Below are positions 1 to 11,773 of a DNA stretch of 64,000 nucleotides, piece by piece. The stretch is from Anastrepha obliqua (taxonomy: Eukaryota; Arthropoda; Insecta; Diptera; Tephritidae): assembly GCF_027943255.1 (NCBI RefSeq), contig NC_072895.1, positions 21,488,001 through 21,552,000 of the forward strand. Direction: 5' to 3'. The notes below the pieces were generated by a model. It had not been told where the DNA came from. It searched no databases and saw nothing but the letters and a program-made list of their open reading frames with translations. How positions within the stretch are numbered: the first letter of the stretch is position 1; each line of letters begins with the position of its first letter. The translations under genes were made by a program, and so were the position numbers.

Positions 1-1423
1 GGTTCAAACGCATGCAAAAGTGTATAGATCTTCATGGAGAATATTTTGAAAAACAATAAAGTGATTTTCGATGATTAAAATTTGTTTTTGTTCTCTAATC
101 CCGACATATAAAAGGCACCCCTCGTACAAGAAAAAAATTTTAAATATAGTCACAGATCCATACATATGTATATACATGTGAATCTACGTATCTTAATTTT
201 TTTCATTTTCCTTATTTTCTAAGTTCGCATATTTGCGAATATCGCCATTGTTTGTTGCTTTACGCTGCAGCTGATGCCTGTATTGTTGTTGCCACAGTAC
301 TCTGTGCCAAATGTACAACTTGCACAAATACACGCACATACCTACATATTAAGCACACATGTGAACAATCCGCTACTGCTCATATATTCTCATTTATTGT
401 GTATACAGTATGTTTGTTGTTGTTGTTGTTGCACTTCTTCTGTGCACGAAAGCGTAATTTGGAAAAATTACCGCAGTCAGGTGCAAAATGTTAATAACTA
501 ACAAACTTTAAAGCGCCCTTGAACCATTTCACCCTCCATTTCATTTCAGTTTTAAGAAGTTCTCACACTATTCTTGCTTCTCATGTCGACAAAATTCTCC
601 TTTGTTTCGCTTGTGAAATGCATACAGTAGGTATGTATGTATAGTACAAATGGATGTGTATGTTTTACAATGCGCAAGTGTGTATGTATGAGCAAATGTG
701 ATATAAGATGTTGACAGCAGGATGTCATCCCTGGAACTAAGTACTTCTACTATAGTATAGGAACCACGTATTCAAATTTTGTTAGCTGTTTATTGTTGTC
801 GTCACTTCTTTCATACCTACAAATGTCCCCGTATATACCTTCATCTTTGTTCTTGCTCAAACTGCAGAATTTGGTGAGAATTTGTTGCTAGGCAATCAAT
901 GCTGAGAAAGTTTACTCATAAATGAAAATTACTCTGGCGCTTGGTGTGGCAGAATATTAGAGATGTGAGCGAAGAAAACGCAAGTCACCTAAAGACAATG
1001 GGGACAATGAGGGAGCAACGAAAGCAAATATGTATGTATGTAGATGGAAGGTTTTTGGCTGCGCTGCAAATAAATAACTCTCAGTACAAATTGTATTTTG
1101 CAAACTTTTGATTTTTCAAGCTCTTCATTCTATTTTTGAGTATTTTCTAAATGGAAACGAGTTACTAAAAACAATGTCAACAATTTCAAGTTGATCACTT
1201 TGAAAAAAAGTTTTATTTTTAAAAAAGAATTTTGGATATTGGTTATTTTTATTATTATATTTTTGTGTTTCTTGGCACCCCCCATCAGGACCTGTATAAG
1301 TTTGAGTTTCATTTTTAGCAGTCTTTTTTATTTTGTTTGCTCTCACAGTGCGATGGCTTCAATTTTAATAGAAAATCTTAAATTTATTCAAATTAATTCG
1401 ATTTCGCTCGAAAACTCCAACGC
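1..1423. other. Gene-free AT-rich stretch
   Basis: No exon, transposon end or RNA gene could be recognised on either strand. The stretch has a short GTT microsatellite near 412-432 and several runs of the TATGTATG type. The small open frames here are low in complexity and overlap on both strands, so they were not called as genes. It could be intergenic DNA or part of a long intron of a gene outside the window. Confidence 0.5.
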
Positions 1424-1479
1424 ATGGTTTCTGCTGAAACATTTTACTTGAACATACCTTCAAGTGAAGCTCATTTCCA

Positions 1480-3425
1480 AACAAAAAATGCGAAACTTAA
1501 ATCCCATAGAAATTTCTGCAGAAACGTCGAAGAAATGAAGGAAACAGCGAGACTTTGTAAGGTCCTTCATCTAGACCGCTCAGTAAGGCTGGATTCCATT
1601 CGAAAATCCGATTGTTCATACACCATTTCCAAATCGGAAACGTTTAATGCTCTACTCGAAATCCATTTTGCGGGTAGTAGCACTCTCTCTAAAGTAGAGA
1701 GTGGCATGAACAATAACGGTAGCGATGGTGGAAGCTCTAGGTACAGCTAGTATATTGCTAGTCGGATAGTGACAAAAGAATCGATAAGGTTTTCCTTGTC
1801 TTCCTTTGAGAACTTTAAGTCCCCTGGACCTGACGGAATATATCCAGCAATGCTTAAGAAAGGCGGAGATAGGCTGATTTAGGCCCTGAAAAGGATCTTC
1901 ACCTTCGCCTGTCTTGCACTTGGCGACGCATAAGAGTATTATTTATTCCGAAACCAGGAAAAGACGACTATTCCGTAGCAAAAAGTTGTAGACCAATCAG
2001 TTTGACATCATTCGTATCGAAAAGTCTAGAAGTGGTGGAGAAGCATATTCAAGTGAGGGTATAGCCGAGAAGTCCTCTTAGTAGAAATCAACATGCTTAC
2101 CAGAGTGGAAAATCATGTGAATTAGCCTTACACGATCTTGTTAGCAAGATTGAAGCCGGGCTGACGAATACACAATGCGCGTATGCGGAGGCATTGAGAG
2201 GGCTGTTGATAATGCCACTTACGGCTCGATATCTTCTTCTGCCGAACGACGCAGAGTTAATCAAACCATTCTAAAATGCTTAATCAAAACATTCTATGCT
2301 CTCTGAGAGGCTGTTAACCGCCGGTGAGAACAGTGACGAACTAATTACCGTCAGGGCCAAGCAAGGATGCCCCCAAGGGGGTGTTCTTTCTCCGCTGCTG
2401 TAGTGCTTGGTCGCAGACTCTCTACTAGCGGAGATGCAGGAATTCGGTTTTCATGTCCAAGTATATGCGGACGATGTATGTGCGCTTGCATCGGATAAGT
2501 CCTTAAGGAGGCTTTGCACGAAAGTGCAGAGGATTCTGGACAAAATCGATGACTAGTGCATGAGACAAGGTCATTCCGTTAATCCGAATAAAATCACCAT
2601 AGTGTTGTTTACAAGAAAACGGAAATTGGATGAACTCAGTCTTCCAACACTGAAACGTGTGACACTTGGTCTTTCCGCTGAAGTTAAATATCTAGGAGTA
2701 ATCTTGAATAAGAAGCTGACTCGGGAGACACACGTTTAACTGAAGATGAATCGCATATTAAGGATTTTTCAACAATGCCGCAGAGCCTTTGGTAAAACCT
2801 GGGGTCTGAAACCTGCTGTGGTCCTATGGATATAGACAGCACTTATCAGACAAATCCTCACTTAAGCCTCTGTGGTCTGGTGGTGACGGACCATGGTTAT
2901 GCATTACGGGTGCCATGAGTACAACCTCCGGCGATGCTCTAAATGCTATGCTTGATTTGCTTTCACAGGAATCATGAATTGGATTAGCGATTATGTATGC
3001 AGTCTACATAAAAAGCGATGGTCCGGTCCAGAACTCTGCAGAACTGCAAAGTGTTTTGTGACAAGTCAAACTTTCTACTAAAACTTGGAAGGAAAAACGT
3101 TCGGTTTATGGGCGGTATTATTACAGGACACAGCCCTTGAGGTCAGTAAATGACCACCATTGGAATCATTGAGGACCCAATGTGCCTGTCGTGCTTGGAA
3201 GAGGCGGATAGCACTGAGCACTTTCTCTGTGGGTGTCCTGCCTTTGCTAGAGCACGGCTACGAGTTTTGGGTTCCGATGTCGTGAGAATGGACTAACTAT
3301 ATCTATCTCTGTCTCTATTCTTTCCTATCTCTTTCTCTGATACTTTTCTCCTTCCCTCCCTGACTATCTACCCTCTTTTCAGAGCTCTAAATATAATGGA
3401 CTTTTAAGCCTGAGTGTTTTGGGAG
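1480..3425 (+). pseudogene. Degenerate non-LTR retrotransposon (I/Loa/Jockey-like)
   Basis: Pieces in shifting frames spell a LINE polymerase in the right order. At 1520-1680 is the linker between endonuclease and reverse transcriptase. At about 1815 the motif KSPGPDGIYPAML is readable, at about 1945 PKPGKDDYS, at about 2350 KQGCPQGGVLSPLL, and at 2464 the catalytic YADD. Near 3180-3280 lies the C-terminal zinc-knuckle-like segment CLSCLEEADSTEHFLCGCP. At least ten in-frame stops and several frameshifts make it dead. The endonuclease is missing, as usual for a 5'-truncated copy. A pyrimidine-rich 3' tail (3300-3370) follows. The clade call rests on motif resemblance only. Confidence 0.85.
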
Positions 3426-5910
3426 CCACCAAATCTCCTGGTGCTCTTTGGCTCGACATTTCAATTTCAACCAAAAAATGCCTTATTTGAAAAAGTCACG
3501 GCAATAAGTTAGGAAGCCTTTACATTACTCTCGTTTTACTGTTTGGTGAACACTTTGATCTGATGGTACAACTGGACCATTTTTCTTCAATTCCTTTCCT
3601 ATGGAAACTATACTTTATCATTCATAAATTTTGCACCCTCTACCACACATACTTCTATATGTATTTATGTTAATAAATATATATGTAATTTAATTCGCTG
3701 GTCAGAAGTAAAAAAATAATTTTCCTGAATAAAGCTGATGGCCTAGCCGCTAATGCTTTTTAATGCATTGTGATTGTAATTCATTACTTTTCCAATTTTT
3801 AAATATAAAAAACATTTAATAAAACAAGTTATCTTATGTTCTCAATAATAAAAATAGCAAAACAACTAACCAGCAACAATTTAAAGCTAAAGCGTCAAAA
3901 TGGTTAAAGCGCCTACCCCAACCAATTTAACCACTTGCTTACATTCTCCACTTGTATCCTTTCGGCGCTTATCTGTCCCACTTAAAACAACATTTGTTAT
4001 AATTTTTTAAGCATTTCATACGTATGAGCAAAGAAAGATAAAGTAACTGGACAAGAGCTGAAATTGCTAAGAAAACAATGATTAAGCAAAAGAGACTTTA
4101 CAAGTAAGTCAGTAAATTGTATCGCATATGTAAGTACAACATATACATATGTATATGTACCAGTTTATGTGTTCCTCAAAACCTACAAATCGAGAACATA
4201 TCCCATCATACACAAACACATACACAACGACCTGATCTGCGGTATAAATTTAAAATGAGAACACGAAGCCGAATGCTGCCCCATGTTCGGTGTACGAGTG
4301 ACGAAGGAGAATTGGTAAACTCCTCGTATAATTCGCTTGATACAAGCCCAATTTCAAAGGTCATTTGTCAATCTCGACTGAGTCCGTGCTCTGGAGCTAC
4401 AATGTCCAGGATGTGGGAATTAGCAAGAGCACTGAAGAGAATAATATATATTTATGTATGTTATATACATAAATATGGTGTAATGCGCCTACTGATGATT
4501 AATGATGTTTGTGAATATCGTACAGTTTAACCATTGTTTAATTTACTCATTTATTTACACACACAAACAAAACACAAGTAAATATAATGCAATATACTCG
4601 TACATTCATATGAACTATGCAGTTATGTACGTATGTGAGAAAGCATCGAAGAGTGGGCTGATTGATTGAATGTTCAATGGGATATTCCACCTTACGGTAC
4701 ATTGATATCAACTTTGGGAGAGCAACAGCCACGCACCTCCACGTACATATACATACGTAGATACATATGTACGTAACTATCTACAATTTGAAAAAAAGGG
4801 TACGAAAGAGACGAAAAACTGCGACAAGTTAAATGGGTAATAAGAGGATGAAAATGAGGGCATCGCTTTACCAAATTTATCGTTTGACAATTATTATCAT
4901 TAAATCTTGCTGCCAACTGTGCTTACAACGGTAAGGCGAACTGCCCCAAATATCTGATATATATGTGTGTGTGTGCTTCGGTATGTTTTTCTGTGACAGC
5001 TAAGCGATAAAGTCACGTCAATGCCCGACTGAGTGCTACAAACTGACAGCCTTTAAGATGTAGTCACAAAATGGAAAATGAAAAAGGGTCCGCAGCCGGA
5101 AACCGGAAAACTTTTCAGTGCGATAAGCTGGAAATTATGCCCAAATGAAACGAACCGAAATGGCATGCGAAATGTTCAAATTTAAAGTGCAAATGAAGTG
5201 ACTGTTCGCCGCTTGTATGCAAAATTACTTCGGTGAAGTGTATTGCAGCATAAAAAGTAGCTGATTGGGGGCAATAGGTAAGCGATTTCAGAAGGAAGTC
5301 ACTTGAAGATGCAAAGAAAATGTAAGAAAGTAGATAACGCGCAGAATGTGATGAATGAGCCGCCAGAGAACGTCGCTACTATAGGGTGTACAGAAATTTC
5401 TCTCTTCAAATTTCATGAAAATATTATTGCTATAATCGTGCGACTGCAACTCAACCGTGACACATCGACTCGCAATAGTTTAACATTTCGGATGCAAGCC
5501 TGCGGAGTTTTGAATAAAATTCTTGATTTTTTTGCTTTCCAAGTTCAATAAGTAAAACCAATTAAAAATTAGTTCCACATAAAAATAGGAGCATTTTCCA
5601 TAATACACGAATATTTTTAACTGTTAGCATAAAATGCCTTCAAAGCTTTATAAAACGAAAAAAACACTAATATTTCGTTGAATACCCTCGGTTTTTCAGC
5701 ACTGCATTACACTTTGGTGGCGTAGAGTCTATGAGATCTGAACAACGGGATTCCTGTAACCACTTTTTTTACTCAGTACACCGTCAAAAAACTTAAACTT
5801 CAACTTTTTGTTTTGGTTTTCTGTCAAAAAAACTAACTTTAACTAAAAACATCTGATAACTGCTTTACCTGAACAAATGATACCATCGAATAATCTTTTC
5901 GTTCGTACCT
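3426..5910. other. Gene-free stretch with microsatellite-like patches
   Basis: Nothing convincing was found. The stretch holds ATATGTATATG-rich patches (around 4130-4160 and 4440-4480) and a TG run near 4963-4975. Two short open frames (4117-4530 and 5303-5551) have no recognisable motif, no splice context and low complexity at one end. They are treated as chance. Confidence 0.45.
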
Positions 5911-6065
5911 ACAAGGTGAAGTCCAAAATAAACAAGACTGAGTTAAAATAGAAACGACAGGAGCTTTGTTCTGTTAACTTCGAGTTTATTTATTCAAAAT
6001 AGTCCCCTCTGGTCTCGATACACTGTTTTACGCGATCTAAAAGCTTTCCGAAAGAGTGTTTCAGG

Positions 6066-6910
6066 TCATTGACCTGAATCCGCAGTGTCCTTCAGGATGT
6101 CGGTGCAAACCTTTTGGATGACCTCTATGAACGCAAAACGTTTTCCTTTCATGGCCAAATGCAATTTTCCGAATAGGTAGAAGTCATAGGGAGCCATATC
6201 AGGCGTACACGGTGAGTGATTGATGGTTAAAATGCGCTTTCTAGTCAAAAAATCAGTCATAAGAGTGGATCCATGAGATGTTGCGTTATCATGCAATAAG
6301 CGGCAGCTTCCTCCTTCGCGGTAGTCAGGGCGAATTTGACGAATGCGATGCAACAAACGTAAATTACATTCACGGTTTGACCCGTTGGCACGAACTTCTT
6401 GTGGACGATGCCCTTAGAATCGTAAAAACAAAAGAGCATCGACTTTTTTTTGGCATCTCCAAACGCGATTTTTTGGGTGGTGGCTCGTCTGGACACTTTA
6501 TTTCAGGTTCATGTTGAAAACACCACATTTCATCGCCAATTACAACGTTGTAAAGGAAGTTCTCCTCTTTTCTGTCCTCTTTAATGAGGCCTTTCGAATG
6601 TTGAATTCTGAGCAATTTTTGGTCCTCAGTTTACTTGTGCGGAATGAAACGTGCACAAACCTTTCGTAAGCACAAATGATCAGTTAAAATGCGATAAATC
6701 GAGGTTTTGGAGATATTCAACTCAGATTCCATGAATTTCAACGATGAGTTCGGTTCATTTTTTGATAAATTTACAAACACCTTCGATGGAGTTTTCGAAA
6801 CGTGTAAGCCACTCTTGAGCTCTGGCACGACTCATCAACTCAAATCTTTTGGTAAACGTTTTACCGATTTTAAAAGAAAATTTGATATTAGCTCTTTGCT
6901 CGAAACTCAT
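6066..6910 (-). pseudogene. Mariner transposase, broken
   Basis: Translated from an ATG at 6908-6910, the product begins MSFEQRANIKF, a mariner N-terminus. It then loses part of the helix-turn-helix region and shifts frame several times. Later pieces show GDEMW (first catalytic D), LLHDNATSH (second D) and TPDMAPYDFYLF (third D). There are 34 residues between the second and third D, as in DD34D mariners. A stop at the KFIKK segment and frameshifts near 6360-6620 prevent a full product. No transposase function is expected. Confidence 0.85.
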
Positions 6911-7043
6911 TTTTGTACCGATGACACAAACATACTAACACTTTAGACGCAATAACTTGGCTTCCACTGAACCGAAAGTCACTAAGTTTTCATTGGAAGT
7001 CAGTTAGGGATGTAACTCCCAGCGCACTAACTCATTAAAAAAA

Positions 7044-8155
7044 GAGGTTGTCTGTAAAGTCGGTTTACTGACGATAGTTTAACGTGATAACGTCATAAGA
7101 AAATACTGATTGAATGTTTGCATTTTTCAAAAGAAAATTTTAATTTTATTTGTTTGATAGATATTTTGTATGGATATAGAGAATGAGTTAACATTAACAT
7201 AACATAATTAATATACTTTAACATAACATAACATAACATAACATAACATAACATAACATAACATAACATAACATAACATAACATAACATAACATAACATA
7301 ACATAACATAACATAACATAACATAACATAACATAACATAACATAACATAACATAACATAACATAACATAACATAACATAACATAACATAACATAACATA
7401 ACATAACATAACATAACATAACATAACATAACATAACATAACATAACATAACATAACATAACATAACATAACATAACATAACATAACATAACATAACATA
7501 ACATAACATAACATAACATAACATAACATAACATAACATAACATAACATAACATAACATAACATAACATAACATAACATAACATAACATAACATAACATA
7601 ACATAACATAACATAACATAACATAACATAACATAACATAACATAACATAACATAACATGCTGTTCAAGCAAGGTAACGACGCATGAGCAAGATAACGAC
7701 GCATTTTTTGGTGCGTGCAGCCGGCTACATAGAATTATAAGACGTTATCACGTCAAAAAATAATAATATATTAACATTAAAACAACAGGTATTATTAACA
7801 AACTTGGTTTTATTTTAAATTCTTCAAGTAAATCAAATTAATAATAATCAATAAGAAGGCATATGCAAATACAAATACGTGAATTTATATATGTAAATAT
7901 GCGCTCATACATATATACGCTCACTTAAGTAGGAGAGAGCAAGATGTCGAACGTTGCCGTTCGTTTGCTTTGTTTGCTTTGTCGTTCGTTCCGCGCTTTC
8001 GCTTGCAGTTCATTCAAGGTAACGGCAATGAACAAGGTAACGACACATGAGCAAGGTAACGGCAATGAGCAAGGTAACACTAATGAGCAAGGTAACGACA
8101 CATTTTTTCGTGCGTGCAGCCTGTTAAATCGAATTATAACACGTTATCACGTCAA
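7044..8155 (+). mobile_element. Satellite-bearing element, copy I (Helentron-like ends)
   Basis: The left end GAGGTTGTCTGTAAAGTC (7044) is followed 38 bp in by ACGTGATAACGTC (7082-7094). The right end carries the inverse, ACGTTATCACGT, only a few bases from the terminus at 8155. These asymmetric inverted repeats recur in copies II and III. Internally there is a long (ATAAC)n array, one partial terminal unit ending at 7759, and a full unit at 7760-8155 with GAGCAAGGTAAC repeats. The element lies inside the mariner at 5911-8875. No protein is encoded; the tyrosine-leucine-cysteine-rich frames are array translations. Assignment to Helentron-type elements is inference from the end structure. Confidence 0.7.
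7218..7658. repeat. (ATAAC)n satellite array, about 88 units
   Basis: A nearly perfect pentanucleotide array about 440 bp long. Because five is not a multiple of three and the unit has no stop in some phases, it yields long open frames of repeated LCYVM. These are not genes. Confidence 0.97.
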
Positions 8156-8180
8156 AAAGATGGCGCCTTCAAAAACATTT

Positions 8181-8833
8181 CGCACCCTAAATACAAAAGG
8201 GTCACAACTCAAAATACTAAGATTTTCAGGAGAGACGAAAAACGTTTTATGTAAAAATTATTGTAATATTTAAAGAAAATATTTTTCCATCATGAAAATA
8301 TACAACATTGAAGAAGGTTCTATTATATTTTTTTCAATTTTATATTATGTTTGCGAAAATAAAACAAAATTTTGATTTATGACTCTTTAACTGAAATTTT
8401 TTCTATTAACTAGTGATATTATCTTAAGTTGTGCCTTTTTAACTGATAAAATGTTTTAATTTTATAAGTTTCCTAACCTAATTGAACTCACTTTTCACAA
8501 CTAAAGAGGCACAATGCAAGATAATATACCACGAAATTGATCACTTTTTACAGTTATAGAGGCAGAATTCAAAATAAAACTCTTTATGTGTAATAAAAGT
8601 AATCAGCTGTTCTTGAGCCCATTAACGCAACTCAAAATAATTCTCTTTAGTTGATCGTGCAAAAGCAACACACTTGACATAAAAATAGACATAACTGTAT
8701 TTTTCCAGTTAAAGAAGATAGTTATGTGAACGAAATATTTGCAGCAGTTAGAAAAATGTACTCTGAATTAATTTATGCAAAAAACTCAGTTTTGGAAAAT
8801 TTTGAGTTGTGACCCTTTTGTATTTAGGGTGCG
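8181..8833. mobile_element. Non-autonomous TIR element (653 bp)
   Basis: The termini are a perfect 35-bp inverted repeat: 8181-8215 starts CGCACCCTAAATACAAAAGG, and 8799-8833 is its exact reverse complement. Both flanks carry ATTT (8177-8180 and 8834-8837), consistent with a 4-bp target duplication. The interior is AT-rich, has no open frame, and repeats short motifs such as CTTTTTAACTGA and AAAGAGGCA on both strands. The superfamily is not clear. The perfect termini suggest a young insertion. It is nested in the split mariner. Confidence 0.85.
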
Positions 8834-8879
8834 ATTTGTATGACGCCAGTCTTGTTTATACTGGACTTCACCTTGTATA

Positions 8880-9229
8880 TTCGCCAATTCTGAATTTATC
8901 GATATCGTATCAACATTGTTGAACGCTCCTTCAATATTCAGAAATGCCGCCAAGGAGAATTCTTTATTTTAAGAGATTTCTCTATTGTTCCAACAATTTC
9001 GTGCAGTCCTGTTTCTACAGACTTACCCTTCTGGTAAGCATATTGTGCATTGCTGAAGTTCTCGGTATTCAGAGTACTCTTGATATGTAGATCAAGGAGT
9101 CTTTCCAATGTCTTAAGTGAAAAAGAGGATAGAATAATTGGTCTCAAATCTTTCGCAGTATAATGGCACGGTTTCCTTTCTTTGAGAATAAAGACCACCC
9201 GGACTTTCTCCCTGAATATTTGCATTACG
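8880..9229 (-). pseudogene. LINE reverse transcriptase fragment
   Basis: The minus strand reads KVRVVFILKERKPCHYTAKDLRPI, LLDLHIKSTLN and NAQYAYQKGKSVETGLHE, the order found in Jockey/R1-type reverse transcriptases. A frameshift near 8945 precedes a remnant of the IEGAFNNVDT block. Only this domain survives. It abuts the right end of the mariner at 8875. Confidence 0.8.
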
Positions 9230-10605
9230 TACGGCCTACGGTGTGTACTTGTAGATATGTACTTATATATGTGTATATGTAATTATGTGTTGATTCTTTT
9301 ATGATGATGGTCAAGTTAATGTCACTTGGCCTGAAAACTTTGAAAAAAAAATGTAACGCAGAAAAGCCACATGCCTTCTGTGCGTCCGACTGTAATGTGC
9401 TTTGTTGTCCGCTGTTTCCCATGCTTGTGGCATCCATTTTGCATCCGGCCCAACTTAGTACATTTCCAAAAGTTGGTATTTGTTTTTAGATTTTCCTTAC
9501 AAACCGTCATACTTGCTTGTTATTGTTATTGTTATTGCTACTTTTCGCAACTTCCTGAGTACGTATAATGTGAAGAGTTAAGTTCAAAAGTTGTCCACAC
9601 TAATGCGTTTTGTTGTAACGAGCGGAGGCACAAAGAGCCCGACCAACGACCCGGTGTAGTCGACTCGCCAACCTACACACACAAACTCACACACACGCAC
9701 ATAAACTCACGTGCACGCACATAAGCGTGCACATTTTATTCCGTTCCATATTGCCAGGTGGCATTCTCATTTGAATTTCCCTTATTTGGTGCCCACTTTC
9801 CGGGGCATCGCAACTTCATCTGGCGCAGTGCGACAGATTGCCGCAATGGAGTTTCGCTAGGCAATAGCGAGTGTTGCCCCTAGGCTGGCCGACAGTAATT
9901 ACAGTTCGCACATAGTTTCATGAAGTTTTGAAATGCGAGAGTGGGAGGCCGACATGGAAGGCCATTGCCCATTTGCCGCACTTTGTAGTGTTCACTAGGC
10001 TGTGGTGGCAGCTAAATGCAATCGACCAGATTTTTCCACGTTTTCACGGTATGCAACTACAACAACAGAGGTGGCAATGTAGCGAAAACACAACTGTGGA
10101 AATGTTGCATAGAATCATTCGAAAAAACAAACGAAATGTATACAAACAGGCACAGTAAATATGTATGTAAATAAGTGTTATGACATCAAATTTGTTTCGG
10201 GAAAATCCATATGAAACAAGGATTTCATAAGTGCAAAATAAATCATTCAATTTTATTTTTTAATCTTTTTTACCTTCACGCGAATTATATATTTAATATT
10301 AAACATTGAGTGGTTTGCAGAAAAAATGGCTTTAATCTTCAACGTCAACTTGAGAGTAATCTGTACATTCTAAAATAAATTGCTTATTACTTAAAACAAA
10401 GCTGCATTTTATGAACAGTTAAACAAAAAGCATCACGCCACCTAGAAGCTCAGTTGCAATGGTATTTTTTCATCCAACATTCCTTTTTACTATTTGTTGT
10501 TACTAGAACTGTTTAATTTAGGTTCCCCAACATTTTTTTTCCATTAACAGTTCTTAACTTTTAACTTCTTAACATTTAACATCGTTTATATTGCTTAACA
10601 TTTTT
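9230..10605. other. Gene-free stretch
   Basis: No coding region could be supported. There is a CA/CACGCA microsatellite at about 9672-9730 and a TTATTG run at about 9518-9540. The segment 9590-10110 is richer in GC and looks like single-copy DNA, but no exon with family resemblance was found in it. Confidence 0.45.
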
Positions 10606-11729
10606 TGACGTGATAACGTCTTATAATTCGATTTAACAGGCTGCACGCACGAAAAAATGTGTCGTTACCTTGCTCATTACTGTTCATATGTAGTTACCTT
10701 GCTCATATTAGTGTTACCTTGCTCATTACTGTTCATATGTAGTTACCTTGCTCATATGTAGTTACCTTGCTCATATTAGTGTTACCTTGCTCATATGTAG
10801 TTACCTTGCTCATATGTAGTTACCTTGCTCATATGTAGTTACCTTGCTCATATGTAGTTACCTTGCTCATATGTAGTTACCTTGCTCATATGTAGTTACC
10901 TTGCTCATATTAGTGTTACCTTGCTCATATGTAGTTACCTTGCTTATATGTAGTTACCTTGCTCATATGTAGTTACCTTGCTCATATGTAGTTACGTGAG
11001 CGTATATATGTATGTATGTATATGCGCAAATGTACATATATAAATTCACGTATTTGTATTTGCATATGCCTTCTTATTGATTATTATTAATTTGATTCAC
11101 TTGAAGAATTTAAAATAAAACCAAGTTTGTTAATAATACCTGTTGTTTTAATGTTATTATTATTATTTTTTGACGTGATAACGTCTTATAATTCGATTTA
11201 ACAGGCTGCACGCACGAAAAAATGTGTCGTTACCTTGCTCATTACTGTTCATATGTAGTTACCTTGCTCATATTAGTGTTACCTTGCTCATTACTGTTCA
11301 TATGTAGTTACCTTGCTCATATGTAGTTACCTTGCTCATATTAGTGTTACCTTGCTCATATGTAGTTACCTTGCTCATATGTAGTTACCTTGCTCATATG
11401 TAGTTACCTTGCTCATATGTAGTTACCTTGCTCATATGTAGTTACCTTGCTCATATGTAGTTACCTTGCTCATATTAGTGTTACCTTGCTCATATGTAGT
11501 TACCTTGCTTATATGTAGTTACCTTGCTCATATGTAGTTACCTTGCTCATATGTAGTTACGTGAGCGTATATATGTATGTATGTATATGCGCAACATATA
11601 TAAATTCACGTATTTGTATTTGCATATGCCTTCTTATTGATTATTATTAATTTGATTCACTTGAAGAATTTAAAATAAAACCAAGTTTGTTAATAATACC
11701 TGTTGTTTTAATGTTATTATTATTATTTT
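10606..11729. repeat. Direct tandem duplication of a 565-bp unit with 19-bp minisatellite
   Basis: Unit 1 (10606-11170) and unit 2 (11171-11729) are almost identical, including the order of variant repeats. The main visible difference is a few-base deletion in unit 2 near 11597. Each unit starts TGACGTGATAACGTC, then holds about 17 repeats of a 19-20-bp motif (GTAGTTACCTTGCTCATAT with TTAGTGTTACC variants), and ends in a TTATTATTATT tract. A matching unit in reverse orientation is present at 7760-8155. Confidence 0.95.
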
Positions 11730-11773
11730 TTTATTATATCTGAAGGAAAAAATGTATGGTAATATTTACCATA

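Larger units (their letters stand above)
5911..8875 (-). mobile_element. Mariner element split by two later insertions
   Basis: The ends are 30-bp inverted repeats: 5911-5940 begins ACAAGGTGAAGTCC, and 8846-8875 is its reverse complement with two mismatches. The transposase remnant sits near the left end, reading leftwards. Between its start and the right inverted repeat lie a satellite-bearing element (7044-8155) and a 653-bp terminal-inverted-repeat element (8181-8833). Removing both leaves about 1.2 kb, close to a normal mariner of about 1.3 kb. The order of events is therefore mariner first and the other two later. This is read directly from the nested repeats. Confidence 0.85.

Noticed and set aside
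252..501. Two overlapping small open frames
   Set aside because: Both are driven by TGT/GTT simple repeats, with no motif or splice support.
4117..4530. 137-codon open frame
   Set aside because: Starts and ends in ATATGTATATG low-complexity sequence; no recognisable domain.
7093..7704. Long open frames of repeated LCYVM (also 13522-14068)
   Set aside because: They are translations of the pentanucleotide arrays, open in several phases at once.
8897..8904. TATCGATA, the DREF target motif
   Set aside because: It lies beside a LINE fragment, far from any promoter; one 8-mer is expected by chance.
9928..10158. 76-codon open frame in a GC-richer patch
   Set aside because: No motif or splice context; cannot be supported as an exon.
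10657..11560. CRISPR-like regular repeats
   Set aside because: Contiguous 19-20-bp tandem minisatellite without spacers, in a eukaryotic transposon.
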